DNA of 25,790 bases from Rhodocollybia butyracea. Taxonomy: Eukaryota; Basidiomycota; Agaricomycetes; Agaricales; Omphalotaceae. Below, piece by piece: positions 1 to 8,835 of this stretch. Where the stretch lies: assembly GCA_015501585.1 (NCBI GenBank), contig JADNRY010000802.1, positions 1 to 25,790 on the forward strand, read 5' to 3'. Position 1 is the stretch's first letter. Each line of letters starts with the position of its first letter. A program made the position numbers and the translations under genes. A model generated the notes under the pieces. That model was not told where the DNA came from. It made no database searches and worked only from the letters and a program-made list of their open reading frames with translations.

Positions 1-32
1 GAGTCACACAGCCGTGGTACATTCTCCTTCCT

Positions 33-40
33 GTTTGCAC
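33..40. repeat. Target site duplication, left copy
   Basis: GTTTGCAC, identical to 665-672, directly flanking the inverted ends of the 41-664 element. Confidence 0.88.
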
Positions 41-664
41 TAAAGATGGACATGAGTCCAGTTCTTATACAAGTACTTACAAGTAAGAACTGTGGGAACA
101 CTGTGGTTCACCAACAAGTCACAAGTCAAGGTTTTGGAAATTTTGACATACTTACAAGTACTTGTGACTTGTGTAGCATAGGTACTTACACATATTTTTA
201 GTAGAACTTATGCAATACCCAGAACTTACAACACTCACTCATACTACATCTACTATGTAGGCTATCCAGTACTGACACACATGGTTTTGATTGTAGACAG
301 CTGACAGCACTTATTTTGGAAGCACTGTGAGCTGTCTACAATCCAAAATCTTAGTGTCAGTATGAGTTTACTTCATACTATTATGAAATTGTTATAGATG
401 GGTATAATACAGGTTTTTGTTACTAGTATACTATGTAACTGGTGTATATATGTAAGTAAGTACCCAAGTACTTGTGAGTATAACTGTAAGTACTTGTATC
501 TGACTTGGGGCACAAGTACTTGTAGGTATACTTGCAAGAATACTTACAGGTCAAGTATTTTTTTCCCATGGTTCTTGCACAAGTCACGAGTCAGGCCTTT
601 GAGGCCACAAGTACTTGTGCAAACGAGTCCAAGTATACTTGACTTGGACTCGTGACCATCTTTA
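41..664. mobile_element. hAT-like MITE with 8-bp target duplication
   Basis: A 624-bp non-autonomous element. It begins TAAAGATGGACATGAGTCCA and ends in the inverted copy TGGACTCGTGACCATCTTTA (a few mismatches). It is flanked by the perfect 8-bp direct repeat GTTTGCAC at 33-40 and 665-672. Removing the element and one repeat joins the two gag halves in the frame that matches the gag at 19505-19595, which confirms the boundaries independently. The interior is full of AAGTACTTG-type palindromes and has no credible coding region. An 8-bp duplication with short TIRs is typical of the hAT superfamily; that assignment is inference because no transposase is present. Confidence 0.88.
272..360. mobile_element. 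Nested 89-bp inverted-repeat mini-element (TA-flanked)
   Basis: Starts CTGACAC and ends GTGTCAG. The arms continue to about 30 bp each (GATTGTAGACAGCT against AGCTGTCTACAATC in the inner part) around a short loop. The dinucleotide TA flanks both sides (270-271 and 361-362), as expected for Tc1/mariner-type (Stowaway-like) insertions. It lies inside the 41-664 MITE, so it is the younger insertion. It could instead be an internal hairpin of the larger MITE. Confidence 0.6.
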
Positions 665-672
665 GTTTGCAC
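665..672. repeat. Target site duplication, right copy
   Basis: GTTTGCAC, identical to 33-40. One copy belongs to the original gag sequence. Confidence 0.88.
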
Positions 673-1234
673 CCCAGTTACCACTAGCTCAAACTGCTGC
701 GGCTACTGTCAAGATAGAGCCAAAGCAAGAACAGTGGACGGAGGTTCTAGCAGGGATAGCGGCTATCAAAGATACTATTGTGGTCAATAAAAAGGAGACA
801 ACTTTGCTACTGGATTCACACCAGAAGGCAATTGCCTCTCTAATGAATTTAATGAAAGCTACTCCAGAACCTTTGAATTGATCAAGTTACATGTCGGCTC
901 AAGCTGCTCCGCAGGCAAGTAAGGTTGCTTCATGTGTGGATCTTTGGATCATTGCATGATGGACTGTCATTTCTAAAATTCATACAAGGATAAAGGTTGG
1001 CTAGTTCCTGATACAACCCCCGGTTCCAAGAAATATACTTTGCGTGATGGCTTGCCAATTCCTAGGCAAGACCCAAATGAATCCCGCCCTGAAAAGATCT
1101 CGTGTATGACAAAACAAAAAGGCTGGGATAAGGGTGGTACCAATGCATTCTTTGTTGAAGAAGGTGATATCACCAGAGGTTGTAAGTCTTATGCATTAAA
1201 ACTGGACAAATGTCCTAGGAATTAATTTGTTAAA

Positions 1235-1389
1235 ATAGGATGTTGACAAATATACTCAAGTTAGCTCAGGTTAGCTCAAGTAGACCTCAAGTTGGCAAAT
1301 ATACTTAGGTTGGCTCCAAGTTGGCAAATATACTCAAGTTGGCCTCAAGTTGGCCCAGGTTGCCTTGAGTGTATATGACTTTTCCTGAT
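1235..1389. repeat. CAAGTTGGC minisatellite ending in TTTTCCTGATG
   Basis: Degenerate short tandem repeats built on TCAAGTTGGC and GGCAAATATACT. They are the same sequence type as 18375-18535 and, inverted, as 14536-14760. The array stops near 1370 and is followed at 1379-1389 by TTTTCCTGATG, the 11-mer that also ends the 14521-18664 foldback-like element. I read this as the right-hand remnant of a second copy of that element, or as a small derivative. No left end is recognisable here. Confidence 0.6.
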
Positions 1390-1390
1390 G

Positions 1391-2439
1391 GGAGTGGAGA
1401 CACCAACAAGAGAACACCAACGAGGCACATGGATATATCCAGTCCAAGTCTGTGACAAGCTCGTGCAACCTAGGCCAGAATGGAAGCGGAGCCGATGTAG
1501 GGCCAAAAGGCAAGATCAGGATCGTGGGAATGATATCCGGAATAGACTACAAGGCCAAGGAAACGGTGGGACTTCGGTGAAGCTATTAGCAACACCCCCA
1601 ACACACCACCAAGGTTGTCCCAGAAGGAAAGGAAGTAAAGTGCAAGAAATCACCGAGGTCGGACCGAGGTATGAGCGTGAGAACGGTCCGAGATATGTCC
1701 GAGGTAAGGACCGAGCCGAGTTGGCCGGTATTGGACAGAACGGCGAGTATAAGGAACAAAGAAAGGACTTTAAAGGAAAGCTTGGAAAAGTATGATAATT
1801 TGTGTAATTTGTGTAACTCATGATTTTTGGCTGAGGAACAATAGTACAAAGTACCTAGCTTATATACAAGTGACCTAATTGTTAAATAAAGACAATAAAG
1901 TCGGACCGAGGTAGTGCCAAGGCCGGAACGAGGTGGAATCAATACAAATGATAAAACAATAAGCAATAGATTAGAAAAGACAAAAGAGATGAACGTCGGC
2001 GCACTGCGGACCGCCGTGGGAAAGTAATGAGTACCGAAAGAGTCCGCCGATATATCAGGCCGAAGGTATGGCCGATAAAGGTGTCGGAAATGTGAGTGCC
2101 GAAGTAGGAGTGAATTTGTGAAGTCCAAAGGTATATTGGAAGGGATAAAATAGAGAATGGAGTTTCGGAGCCGCCAGAGGTCGTGGGAACTATCGGAGCC
2201 GTGAGGAACCGTGAGAGAAGGTAAGGAAATCTCGGAGAGTCTCGGAATGAGCCGGAACATCTCGGAATAATGATGGAAAGGCATGAACATAACAGTCTGG
2301 GCATGAAAACATACAGCGACATGAGGAGTAATGATGGCAGGTTGGACTTGAGCAGATATGCAGGAGAAATCTGCAATGGAATATGTATGCGATGGACCTT
2401 CAGAAGATTGATAGGATTATTAGGTGGTCTACAACGTGG
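1391..2439. other. Anonymous purine-rich region, no supported gene
   Basis: The stretch between the minisatellite and the solo LTR. On the + strand it is purine-rich with repeated GGACCGAGG and TCTCGGAA words. Long open frames exist (a 135-codon frame at 1388-1795 on + and a 234-codon frame at 1586-2290 on -), but their translations are low in information, show no motif, and overlap on opposite strands. I therefore do not call them genes. It may be the decayed non-coding part of another retroelement. Confidence 0.4.
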
Positions 2440-2837
2440 TATTAGGCCTAAAATCGGCCTAAGGCGTGTAACCGTACATTTTGACACTTTGTACGTGTTA
2501 TACAATGCAATAAGAGAGTTATATGGAGCCCGAGCGTGATAGCTGTTGCCGAGGCAAAGAACTTAACAATAATACTCAGCAAGCCGTGAAGGTACGCCCA
2601 CAAGCGTAGCCTAGAGCCAAGCTAGCGAGGATACCTGGGCTGCCCGGAGATGTAACGCTAGATCGTCAATCTAGTTATACCCAAAGAGTGTAGACTCTCT
2701 AAAATACAGGACATCTCGAAGCGGGATAAGTACTAAGCCAACGCGTTACTCGAGGGAAGGAATTATGAGGGAAGGCATCCCTCGCACTAAGACCCCCAAC
2801 GAGCTATGTTAAGATGTGGACTTTATAGTCCGTAACA

Positions 2838-3095
2838 ATGGACCAGAACGATCCCGAGGAAAACCATAAAGATTTATTCGCGGCACCGGTCGCAACCGTG
2901 AGGACGGTAGAAACATGCTTAGCGGTCCTACGGAAAGCTACGCGCCGGGATGACCTTGGCAAATCGAAACATTTGATCTTAGAAATCATACATGGAAGGT
3001 CTTATCCGTTAAAGCCGACTATTGGGAATCACTTGTACATACTCAGCGCAGTTGCTCAAGATTATCATAAGTGGTGTCGTTGGAAAGCTAGATAA
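2838..3095 (+). other. Conserved open frame inside LTR U3 (85 codons)
   Basis: The frame reads ATG...DLFAAPVATVRTVETCLA and ends HKWCRWKAR-stop. The counterpart in the other LTR is 12503-12781. In the shared part most third-base differences are silent (for example TTATTC against CTATTT), with about three replacements. However, a one-base length difference near the ATG shifts the N-terminus, so the copies do not share a start. I recognise no domain. It lies upstream of the presumed promoter, so expression would need another transcript. It is probably fortuitous, but worth recording. Confidence 0.25.
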
Positions 3096-3462
3096 CAGGT
3101 CTTCTCGAGAGAATGTTAATCACACTCAGGATGGACAGAACTATCCGAGGAATAGAATGAAACTCACTCAAGGGAAACCGGGTGGCGAGTGATCATGAAG
3201 CGCAAAGGTACTCCTGACCCCGGAGAATTGTGGAGTAATTGGAGAAACCTCGCTCGGATCAAAACACTCTAAAAACTACGTTAATCCTCACAAAATCATA
3301 TTTTACCTCTGATATATACCCAAGAATGGACTATTTCTTTATCGTGTGTACCATATATAGGCTGGAGTTTCCTTTCCGAGCCAGATTCCTCTGTTCCACT
3401 CTCTTTCCGTCTCTCTCCGTATCTGTTTCATCTATTTTTCGTATTAAACTCTCTCTACTCAG

Positions 3463-3470
3463 TATATAAG
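3463..3470 (+). promoter_or_regulatory. LTR TATA box
   Basis: TATATAAG, conserved at 13148-13155 in the second LTR and preceded by about 100 bp of pyrimidine-rich sequence. Transcription probably starts about 30 nt downstream, near TTCAATAAGACAAG. Confidence 0.65.
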
Positions 3471-3596
3471 CCAGACATATTTATTCAATAAGACAAGTTT
3501 CTTGCCCTCGACTTGACTGCTAAGACCAGTGCTCCGTAGAACGTCCCCACGGGATCAGTAGCGTGACGCCTCCTGACTTGGTTATCTTAAGAAAGT

Positions 3597-3602
3597 AATA
3601 AA
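3597..3602 (+). terminator. Candidate LTR polyadenylation signal
   Basis: AATAAA about 100 nt after the expected transcription start, conserved at 13282-13287. Its position fits the R region of an LTR, but this is based only on the hexamer and its place. Confidence 0.35.
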
Positions 3603-4283
3603 CTTCACGCGCTTCGCAAAGCCCATTTATATCTTGATTGAATTTAAGTGTGTAGAGTTCTCTCGAACTCCAGATCAACTCAAATCTAGTTGCTTCCTTA
3701 GAGGGGACGGCTTCTAGTAAGGGATTATTCGGCTCCAGAGTGAGGGTTCCTTAGTTGACTTCTTCACAAAGTTAGACGAGCCACTAAGATTGTGGTACGA
3801 GTTCCTAGTGATTAAGTTCACTCACAATATTGTAGCTTGGCCCAGAGTTTGGTCGAGGACTTTATGGCGTCACAGCAGCTAGTGCCAGAGTTTGCCTAGG
3901 GTTGTTGACAAACCTCAAGATTACTATTCTAGCTAGAGCCAGAGTTTGCCTAGGAGAATCTTAGTTTCGTTGTATTGGTTTTGGTTTTGGTTAATTGATT
4001 TGGACATACACACCTGGTTCCCTCGTACACTCGTACACCCCAACTAGGCTTCTCTCGACTTAGTTCTAAGAGTTGTCTAAGCTTAGTTACCCACGTTAGC
4101 GCTACAGTCTTGAACCTGGAGCAGTCGCGCGCGTACATCCGATATTACAAGTCTTTCCCTCGGGGAATCTCTGACAACCCGCCCTCGCTCCCTTACATAT
4201 CAATAGTCTGGTTAGGTGCGGTAGTGTTTTTGTTAGGTTGTTTTATAGCACCTTTCGCATACCTACACGTAAATACCCAAATA

Positions 4284-4447
4284 GCGGCCATATGAGACCT
4301 AAGAACATATCAAAATCAGTGCATGGAGTGTACAAAATGTCATAGAGAAAGATATTTGAAACTGAGAGAGACAGATTGAACAATAAACAACAGAACAAAA
4401 ACTTAGCATGATAATCCCAATAAGCAGGTCAGGAACTTGAGAGATAA
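4284..4447. other. Spacer between solo LTR and pseudogene
   Basis: A-rich sequence with no gene, repeat or motif that I can support. It lies just 3' of the minus-strand pseudogene and may be its former 3' flank. Confidence 0.4.
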
Positions 4448-5095
4448 TCATGTGGATGCAAACAGGATACCCAGAAGATATGTTTGAGGCTGGTGCAAGG
4501 CCGGTGACTTGAATATATTTGATTTCAGTGGCAATTCATGTTGCACTTGTACTTCAGTAAAGGATCCAGTGATTTCTGTAGAGTCATTAGCATGACAATA
4601 ATATTGTAGCAACTCATTGGTGTTGAATTCAGTGAGATTGTTAGCCAAGTTTTGGTATTTCTTGTCAAATGCAAAGGATTTGTGGGGCCATGAATTGGTC
4701 GGATTGTACGGTGGTGGCAGTTTGGTGACTGCCTCGGACGGTAAATCTTCAAAGAGAAACATATGGTCAGTAGTCATAAAACTCATCTTCAAAATCTGCA
4801 TATATGCACTCCAATCTGGGAGTAACATTAACAAAGAAGTCTAAATGATCAATGAGAGAAAATTCTAACAACTGGGAAGGTTCAGCAAGACAATAATAAC
4901 TTAAAAACTGATCTTCGCCAAATTTATTATTGATTGCAGCAAATGCACATGTAGACAAAGATTTGGTGATGGGTGGGTCCAATTCAACATCCAAAACAAT
5001 GTTTGTACACGGAAAACTACATGGAAACAATCAGCAAGATAATAATAATTCAACTTATACTCATCATCATTGAATTCCACTTCAGGCAACCACAT
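4448..5095 (-). pseudogene. Unknown repeat-containing protein, frameshifted fragment
   Basis: Three minus-strand pieces form one probable protein: 5095-about 5010 (EFNDDEYKLNYYYLADCF), about 5010-4767 (CTNIVLDVELDPP to YADFEDEF), then from about 4775 to 4448 (FEDLPSEAVTKLPPPYNP to a stop). The frame changes twice, near 5010 and near 4775. These are indels or very short unrecognised introns. Each piece carries a related motif L-x-YY-x-x-A followed by acidic and hydrophobic residues (LNYYYLAD, LSYYCLAE, LQYYCHAN), so the protein had at least three copies of a repeat of roughly 60-80 residues. The N-terminal side is cut by the AGGTCATGACCT element starting at 5078, whose end supplies the first few codons of the open frame. 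I do not recognise the family. Confidence 0.45.
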
Positions 5096-5270
5096 ATTTG
5101 GTCTTATTAGTCTACACTTTTGTTACATTGACCTTACTAAAAAGACCCAAAAACCTAGGCAAAACCCAGGCAGCTAGGTCATGACCTTGGGATTTAGGTC
5201 ATGACCTGGGAATTAGGTCATGACCTAAAAAATTGGTCATGACCTAGGTCAGGTTGGTCTTTTCCTGGGG

Positions 5271-5456
5271 TTGGTAGGTCATGGCCTAGGTGGGGCAGGG
5301 CATGGTCTAGGTGAGGGAGGGCATGGTCAAGGTGAGGGAGGGCATGGTCAAGGTGAGGGAGGGCATGGTCTAGGTGAGGGAGGGTATGGTCTAGGAGGAG
5401 GAGGGTATAGTCTGGGAGGAGGAGGGTATGGTCTAGGAGGGGGAGATATAGTCTAA
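5271..5456. repeat. G-rich 21-bp minisatellite
   Basis: About eight imperfect 21-bp units of the type GGTGAGGGAGGGCATGGTCTA. Because the unit is a multiple of three, the + strand happens to read as a glycine-rich GHGLGEG repeat. Shorter versions occur at 7740-7865 and, inverted, at 9240-9350, and those do not keep one reading frame. I treat it as a minisatellite within the transposon, not a gene. Confidence 0.75.
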
Positions 5457-5681
5457 GAGGTGTAGGGTGAGAGTGGAGGATGGTGAGATAGAGAATATAA
5501 ACAAGAATGAAATATCATAGAATAATGACTTGATATTTTTAGAAACATATTGGGATTTTTTACATATCTGTAGATTATGACAAGATTAAGTTAAGTCACA
5601 GTGCCCTGTTCTGGGTGGTCAGGGAAGCATGGGACTTACCTGACCTAGCTGATTCAGGTCATGACCTACTTTTTGACCTAC

Positions 5682-5689
5682 CTTACCTA
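5682..5689. repeat. Target site duplication, left copy
   Basis: CTTACCTA, identical to 6271-6278, directly abutting TAGGG. Confidence 0.9.
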
Positions 5690-6270
5690 TAGGGTTCAAA
5701 AGTGCGGTTCATATAACCGATGAAAACCGCAAACTGCACCGCACTGAACTGCGGTGCACCCTTATGTAATGCTGCACCGGTGCGGCAGTGCACTGCGGTT
5801 CAGTGCAGGGTTTTGTAAAATCTTGAAATTTACAGAACCGGTAATAACCGGTGCAGCACCGGTGCAGTGCAGTTCCGCTATTTGAGGCGCTAAAATAGGC
5901 GCCTAAGCGTCGCCGTGAGCTGTACACAATCAAAAAAGCTACTCACAAGGTTAGTTTTAATTTATAACTATCAAAGAACTATCAGTACAGTAATAATAAT
6001 TATAAGTGATGTTTTACTACCTAATATTATACTGTTTACAATGTTGTGAGTGGTACATAACTGCAGTTTTCACCGGTTTGAACTGGTGCTAACCGGTCTG
6101 ACGCAGAACCGGTGCAAACTGGCAAACTGCACTGAACCTGCACCGGTGCAGCGGTTTGCATCAGTTCAGTGCAAGGTTTGGTCAGATTTGGAAATTATAG
6201 CACCGGTGCAGTTCTCGGTTTTCCCAAAACCCGGCAAAAAAACCGAACCGAACCGAACTTTAAAACCCTA
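5690..6270. mobile_element. hAT-like MITE with perfect 8-bp target duplication
   Basis: A 581-bp element with TIRs TAGGGTTCAAAAGTGCGGTT on the left and, on the opposite strand at the right, TAGGGTTTTAAAGTTCGGTT. It is flanked by a perfect 8-bp direct repeat CTTACCTA at 5682-5689 and 6271-6278. Copy B (around 8080-8150) lacks this segment, which supports insertion into copy A. The interior holds repeated GCACCGGTGC palindromes and GGTTCGGTT words near the ends, which could be subterminal transposase-binding sites. There is no coding region. TAGGG ends plus an 8-bp duplication point to hAT. Confidence 0.9.
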
Positions 6271-6278
6271 CTTACCTA
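6271..6278. repeat. Target site duplication, right copy
   Basis: CTTACCTA directly after CCCTA, identical to 5682-5689. Confidence 0.9.
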
Positions 6279-6479
6279 GGTCATGACCTACCTGAACGAG
6301 GTCATGACCTGGGTGAACTAGGTCATGACCCAGGCCAATTTAAAAATTAATGAATTAGGAAATTTTTCAATTTTTGCCGTGGATGAGGTCAAAGCTGTTT
6401 TTATTACCAAATAAGGCAATTTTCAAACACCTTAACTGGTTTTATGTTTCCAGGTAGGTCATGACCTCACTATGCCAGC

Positions 6480-6779
6480 GTCAAATAATAATGGGCGAAA
6501 TTTTTTCCGAAATTATTGCTGTAATTATTTACCTTTTTCGATAAGAATTTCGGTCGAAATTGGTTCTCTTTTTCATGCGAAAAATAAATTGAAAGACAAA
6601 TAGAAATTTGCCCGTAAATCTTTGATAATTTTGTCTGAAAAATCTATTGTAATTGATTATCTTTTTTTGATAAGAATTTCGCCCGTAATCTGTTATCTTT
6701 TTCATCCGAAAAAGACAACAAAATTGGTTATCTTTTTCATCCAAAAAAGACAACAAAATTGGTTATCTTTTTCGCTCAT
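6480..6779. repeat. AT-rich region with short tandem repeats
   Basis: AT-rich sequence with recurring GATAAGAATTTCG and GTTATCTTTTTCATCC words. The end (about 6688-6775) is a 35-bp tandem repeat present about two and a half times. No gene is supported. Confidence 0.5.
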
Positions 6780-7497
6780 GATTAATTAAAAATTTCGAGC
6801 GATATTTTTACAAGGTAATCACTGGACAATGATTGGGCAGGAACTGGGCAAGAACTGGGCAGTTTGGTCATGTGATGTGCAGTACTAGACTTAAAGTTAC
6901 AGGATACCACATATGTATTGGAGTGCCAGCCACCACACGAGGCAAAACCCTATAACGACGTCGGTCGGTATGCTTCTCGAATAGGTATAACATTCTTTTG
7001 CGGAGCCGACACAAGTCCAAGAAGATTCTTCGCATCATATATCAAACCAGGTTTCATCGCCTCAATACCTGTCTGTTGGGGTCGTTCACCAAAAGAGGGC
7101 TTACATTAAGACTGTGTATGAATTTGCATGATCTTTCAGACACTATTGATAGTTTGTCTCGCTGGGCAATGAGAATATTTCGCGGGACGTGTCTGCGGCT
7201 CTATATCTTGAGTGATTTCCGAGTTGATAAGAGTTGTACTAGGCGGTGGCTCAGTATGCCTGATTCTAAAATACACTTTTTCTCCCATGTTCGGAGTTTC
7301 GTTGTGATGAATGGCGTGCGATTACTGGCGCTGCCATGAATACCTATCCTGTATGATACTGAAAGTCATCTTAAGACAGATGAAGTACTGGCAGATGCAG
7401 ATCACATGACCAAACTGCCCAGTTCTTGTCCAGTTCCTGCCCAATCATGGTCCAGTTGTTACCTTGTAAAAATATCGCTCAAAATTTTTAACTAATC
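6780..7497. mobile_element. TIR element, 718 bp, with about 105-bp inverted repeats
   Basis: The left end GATTAATTAAAAATTTCGAG is repeated inverted at the right end (GATTAGTTAAAAATTTTGAG on the minus strand). The similarity continues for about 105 bp through TTTTTACAAGGTAA and several CTGGGCA words to GGTCATGTGAT. No convincing target duplication flanks it (left TCGCTCAT, right ACGCACTT). Its right end nearly abuts copy B of the AGGTCATGACCT element. The middle, about 6905-7390, is unrelated unique sequence with some protein-like reading on the minus strand. Confidence 0.75.
6955..7288 (-). pseudogene. Possible captured gene fragment inside the TIR element
   Basis: On the minus strand an ATG frame at 7288-7136 (50 codons, MGEKVYFRIRHTEPPPS... 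to TINSV) and a second coherent stretch at about 7095-6955 (PGLIYDAKNLLGLVSAP) look more protein-like than the plus-strand frames. A spliced intron between them is possible but not clear. No family is recognised. I list it because non-autonomous elements often carry captured host exons, and this unique core between long TIRs has that shape. Confidence 0.2.
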
Positions 7498-8064
7498 ACG
7501 CACTTCAGGCAACCACATATTTGGTCTTATTAGTCTACACTTTTGTTACATTGACCTTACTAAAAAGACCCAAAAACCTAGGCAAAACTCGGGCAGCTAG
7601 GTCATGACCTTGGGATTTAGGTCATGACCTGGGAATTAGGTCATGACCTTGGGATTTAGGTCATGACCTGGGAATTAGGTCATGACCTAAAAAAATTGGT
7701 CATGACCTAGGTCAGGTTGGTCTTTTCCTGGGGTTGGTAGGTCATGGCCTGGGGTGAGATAGGATATGGCCTAGGTGGGGCAGGGCATGGTCTAGGTGAG
7801 GGAGGGCATGGTCTAGGTGAGGGAGGGTATGGTCTAGGAGGAGGAGGAGGAGGGTATGGGAGAGATATAGTCTAAGAGGTGTAGGGTGAGACTGGAGGAT
7901 GGTGAGATAGAGAATATAAACAAGAATGAAATATCATAGAATAATGACTTGAAATTTTTAAAAGATTTTTTACATATCTGTAGATTATGACAAGATTAAG
8001 CTAAGTCACAGTGCCCTGTTCTGGGTGGTCAGGGAAGCATGGGACTTACCTGACCTAGCTGATT

Positions 8065-8265
8065 CAGGTCATGACCTACTTTTTTAGGTCATGACCTACT
8101 CTTTTAGGTCATGACCTGGGTGAACTAGGTCATGACCTACCTAACCTAGGTCATGACCTACCTAGCCCAGGTCATGACCTGGGTGAACTAGGTCATGACC
8201 TACCTAACCTAGGTCATGACCTGCCTAGCCTAGGTCATGACCTACCTGGCCTAGGTCATGACCGA
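8065..8265. repeat. Cluster of AGGTCATGACCT palindromes
   Basis: Nine perfect copies of the self-complementary 12-mer plus one with a changed end, spaced about 20 bp, separated by CTACCTAACCT or CTGGGTGAACT spacers. About two dozen perfect copies exist in 5170-9440 overall. Confidence 0.85.
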
Positions 8266-8308
8266 GGCCAATTTAAAAATTACTAAATTAGGAAATTTTT
8301 CAATTTTT

Positions 8309-8835
8309 GCAGTGGATGAGGTCAAAGCTGTTTTTATTACCAAATAAGGCAATTTTCAAACACCTTAACCGGTTTTATGTTTTTTTAATAGAGTTAGATA
8401 CATTTGAAAATTTTTTTAAATTACTATATTAGGCAATTTTATTTCAATAGAACTTTTATTTCTTAATTAGGCAATTTCAAAACTTTTGCAGTGGATGAGG
8501 CCAAAGCTGTTTCCATTGCCTAATTGAGAAGTGACAAATTTGCAGTGGATGAGGTCAAAGCTCATTTCATTACTTATTTGAAAAATGACAAATCTTTTGC
8601 AGTGGATGAGGTCAAAGCTGTTTTCACTATCTAATTAAGAAATGACAAAACTGAACACACAAACTATGTACACTCTTTTCCTGAGGACAATAGCTTGTGG
8701 TAAACATCCAGACCTTTTGTTTATACACAGAATAGGTTGCTCACCTAAAATGAAGCCAATCCTGTGGTGGGAAGCGGCTGGATTGCAAAATATTTTTTGG
8801 ATAACCTTTGATTGTAGTGGATGAGGCCAAAGCTG
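8309..8835. repeat. Dispersed TGGATGAGGTCAAAGCTG repeats
   Basis: Five copies of GCAGTGGATGAGGTCAAAGC (one or two changes) at 8309, 8488, 8542, 8599 and 8814, with a sixth in copy A at 6376. The middle copies are 54-57 bp apart and followed by similar CATTACCTAATTAAGAAATG sequence, so this is a decayed tandem array. No coding function is visible. Confidence 0.7.

Larger units (their letters stand above)
1..1224 (+). pseudogene. gag: Decayed Gypsy gag fragment split by a MITE
   Basis: A broken copy of the C-terminal half of a Ty3/Gypsy gag, related to the better copy at 18692-20193. The pieces are 1-40 and 665-about 1165. Reading across the MITE, the frame matches the other gag around SRG..SF..FAP and then VKIEPKQE, a stretch VLAGIAAIKDTI and HQKAIASLM. 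A CCHC zinc knuckle (C-x2-C-x4-H-x4-C) lies at 926-967, followed by DKGWLVPDTTPGSKKYTL and GWDKGGTNAFFVEE. Breaks visible: TGA at 879-881, TAA at 968-970 just after the knuckle, and a -1 offset between the upstream frame and the knuckle frame. Homology to the other gag fades after about 1165. Protein-level identity is moderate, so this belongs to a related but distinct element. Gag would form the particle core and the knuckle would bind RNA. This copy cannot encode a full protein. The left end lies outside the window. Confidence 0.85.
2440..4283 (+). mobile_element. Solo LTR of the large Gypsy family (1.84 kb)
   Basis: Nearly identical over its whole length to 12127-13968. Similarity starts at TATTAGGCCTAAAATCGG and stops at TACCCAAATA on both sides. 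Beyond the right edge there is GCGGCC rather than the primer-binding site seen in the other copy, so this is a solo or orphan LTR. The flanks GTGG (2436-2439) and GCGG (4284-4287) could be a mutated 4-bp target duplication. It contains a pyrimidine-rich U3 stretch, a TATA box at 3463-3470 and AATAAA at 3597-3602. The termini are TATT...AATA rather than the usual TG...CA. Differences from the other LTR are mostly CpG against TpG or CpA. Confidence 0.85.
5078..6470. mobile_element. AGGTCATGACCT-rich element, copy A (truncated)
   Basis: Starts CACTTCAGGCAACCACATAT, identical to the start of copy B at 7501. It then follows B closely: GACCTTACTAAAAAGAC, a cluster of AGGTCATGACCT palindromes, a G-rich 21-bp minisatellite, the GTGCCCTGTTCTGGGTGGTC block, more palindromes, and TGGATGAGGTCAAAGCTG near 6380. 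Similarity to B stops around 6450, and no right-hand inverted end is found. It is interrupted by the hAT-like MITE at 5690-6270. It carries no protein of its own. Confidence 0.6.

Noticed and set aside
1388..2290. Long open frames on both strands (135 and 234 codons)
   Set aside because: They overlap on opposite strands, have biased low-information composition, and show no motif or homologous second copy in the window.
3950..4138. Minus-strand 62-codon frame shared by both LTRs (also 13635-13823)
   Set aside because: Lies within U5 opposite the retroelement transcript, has no motif, and is conserved only because the LTRs are near identical.
5271..5456. Glycine-rich GHGLGEG protein
   Set aside because: Produced by a 21-bp G-rich minisatellite; the related arrays at 7740 and 9240 do not preserve the frame.
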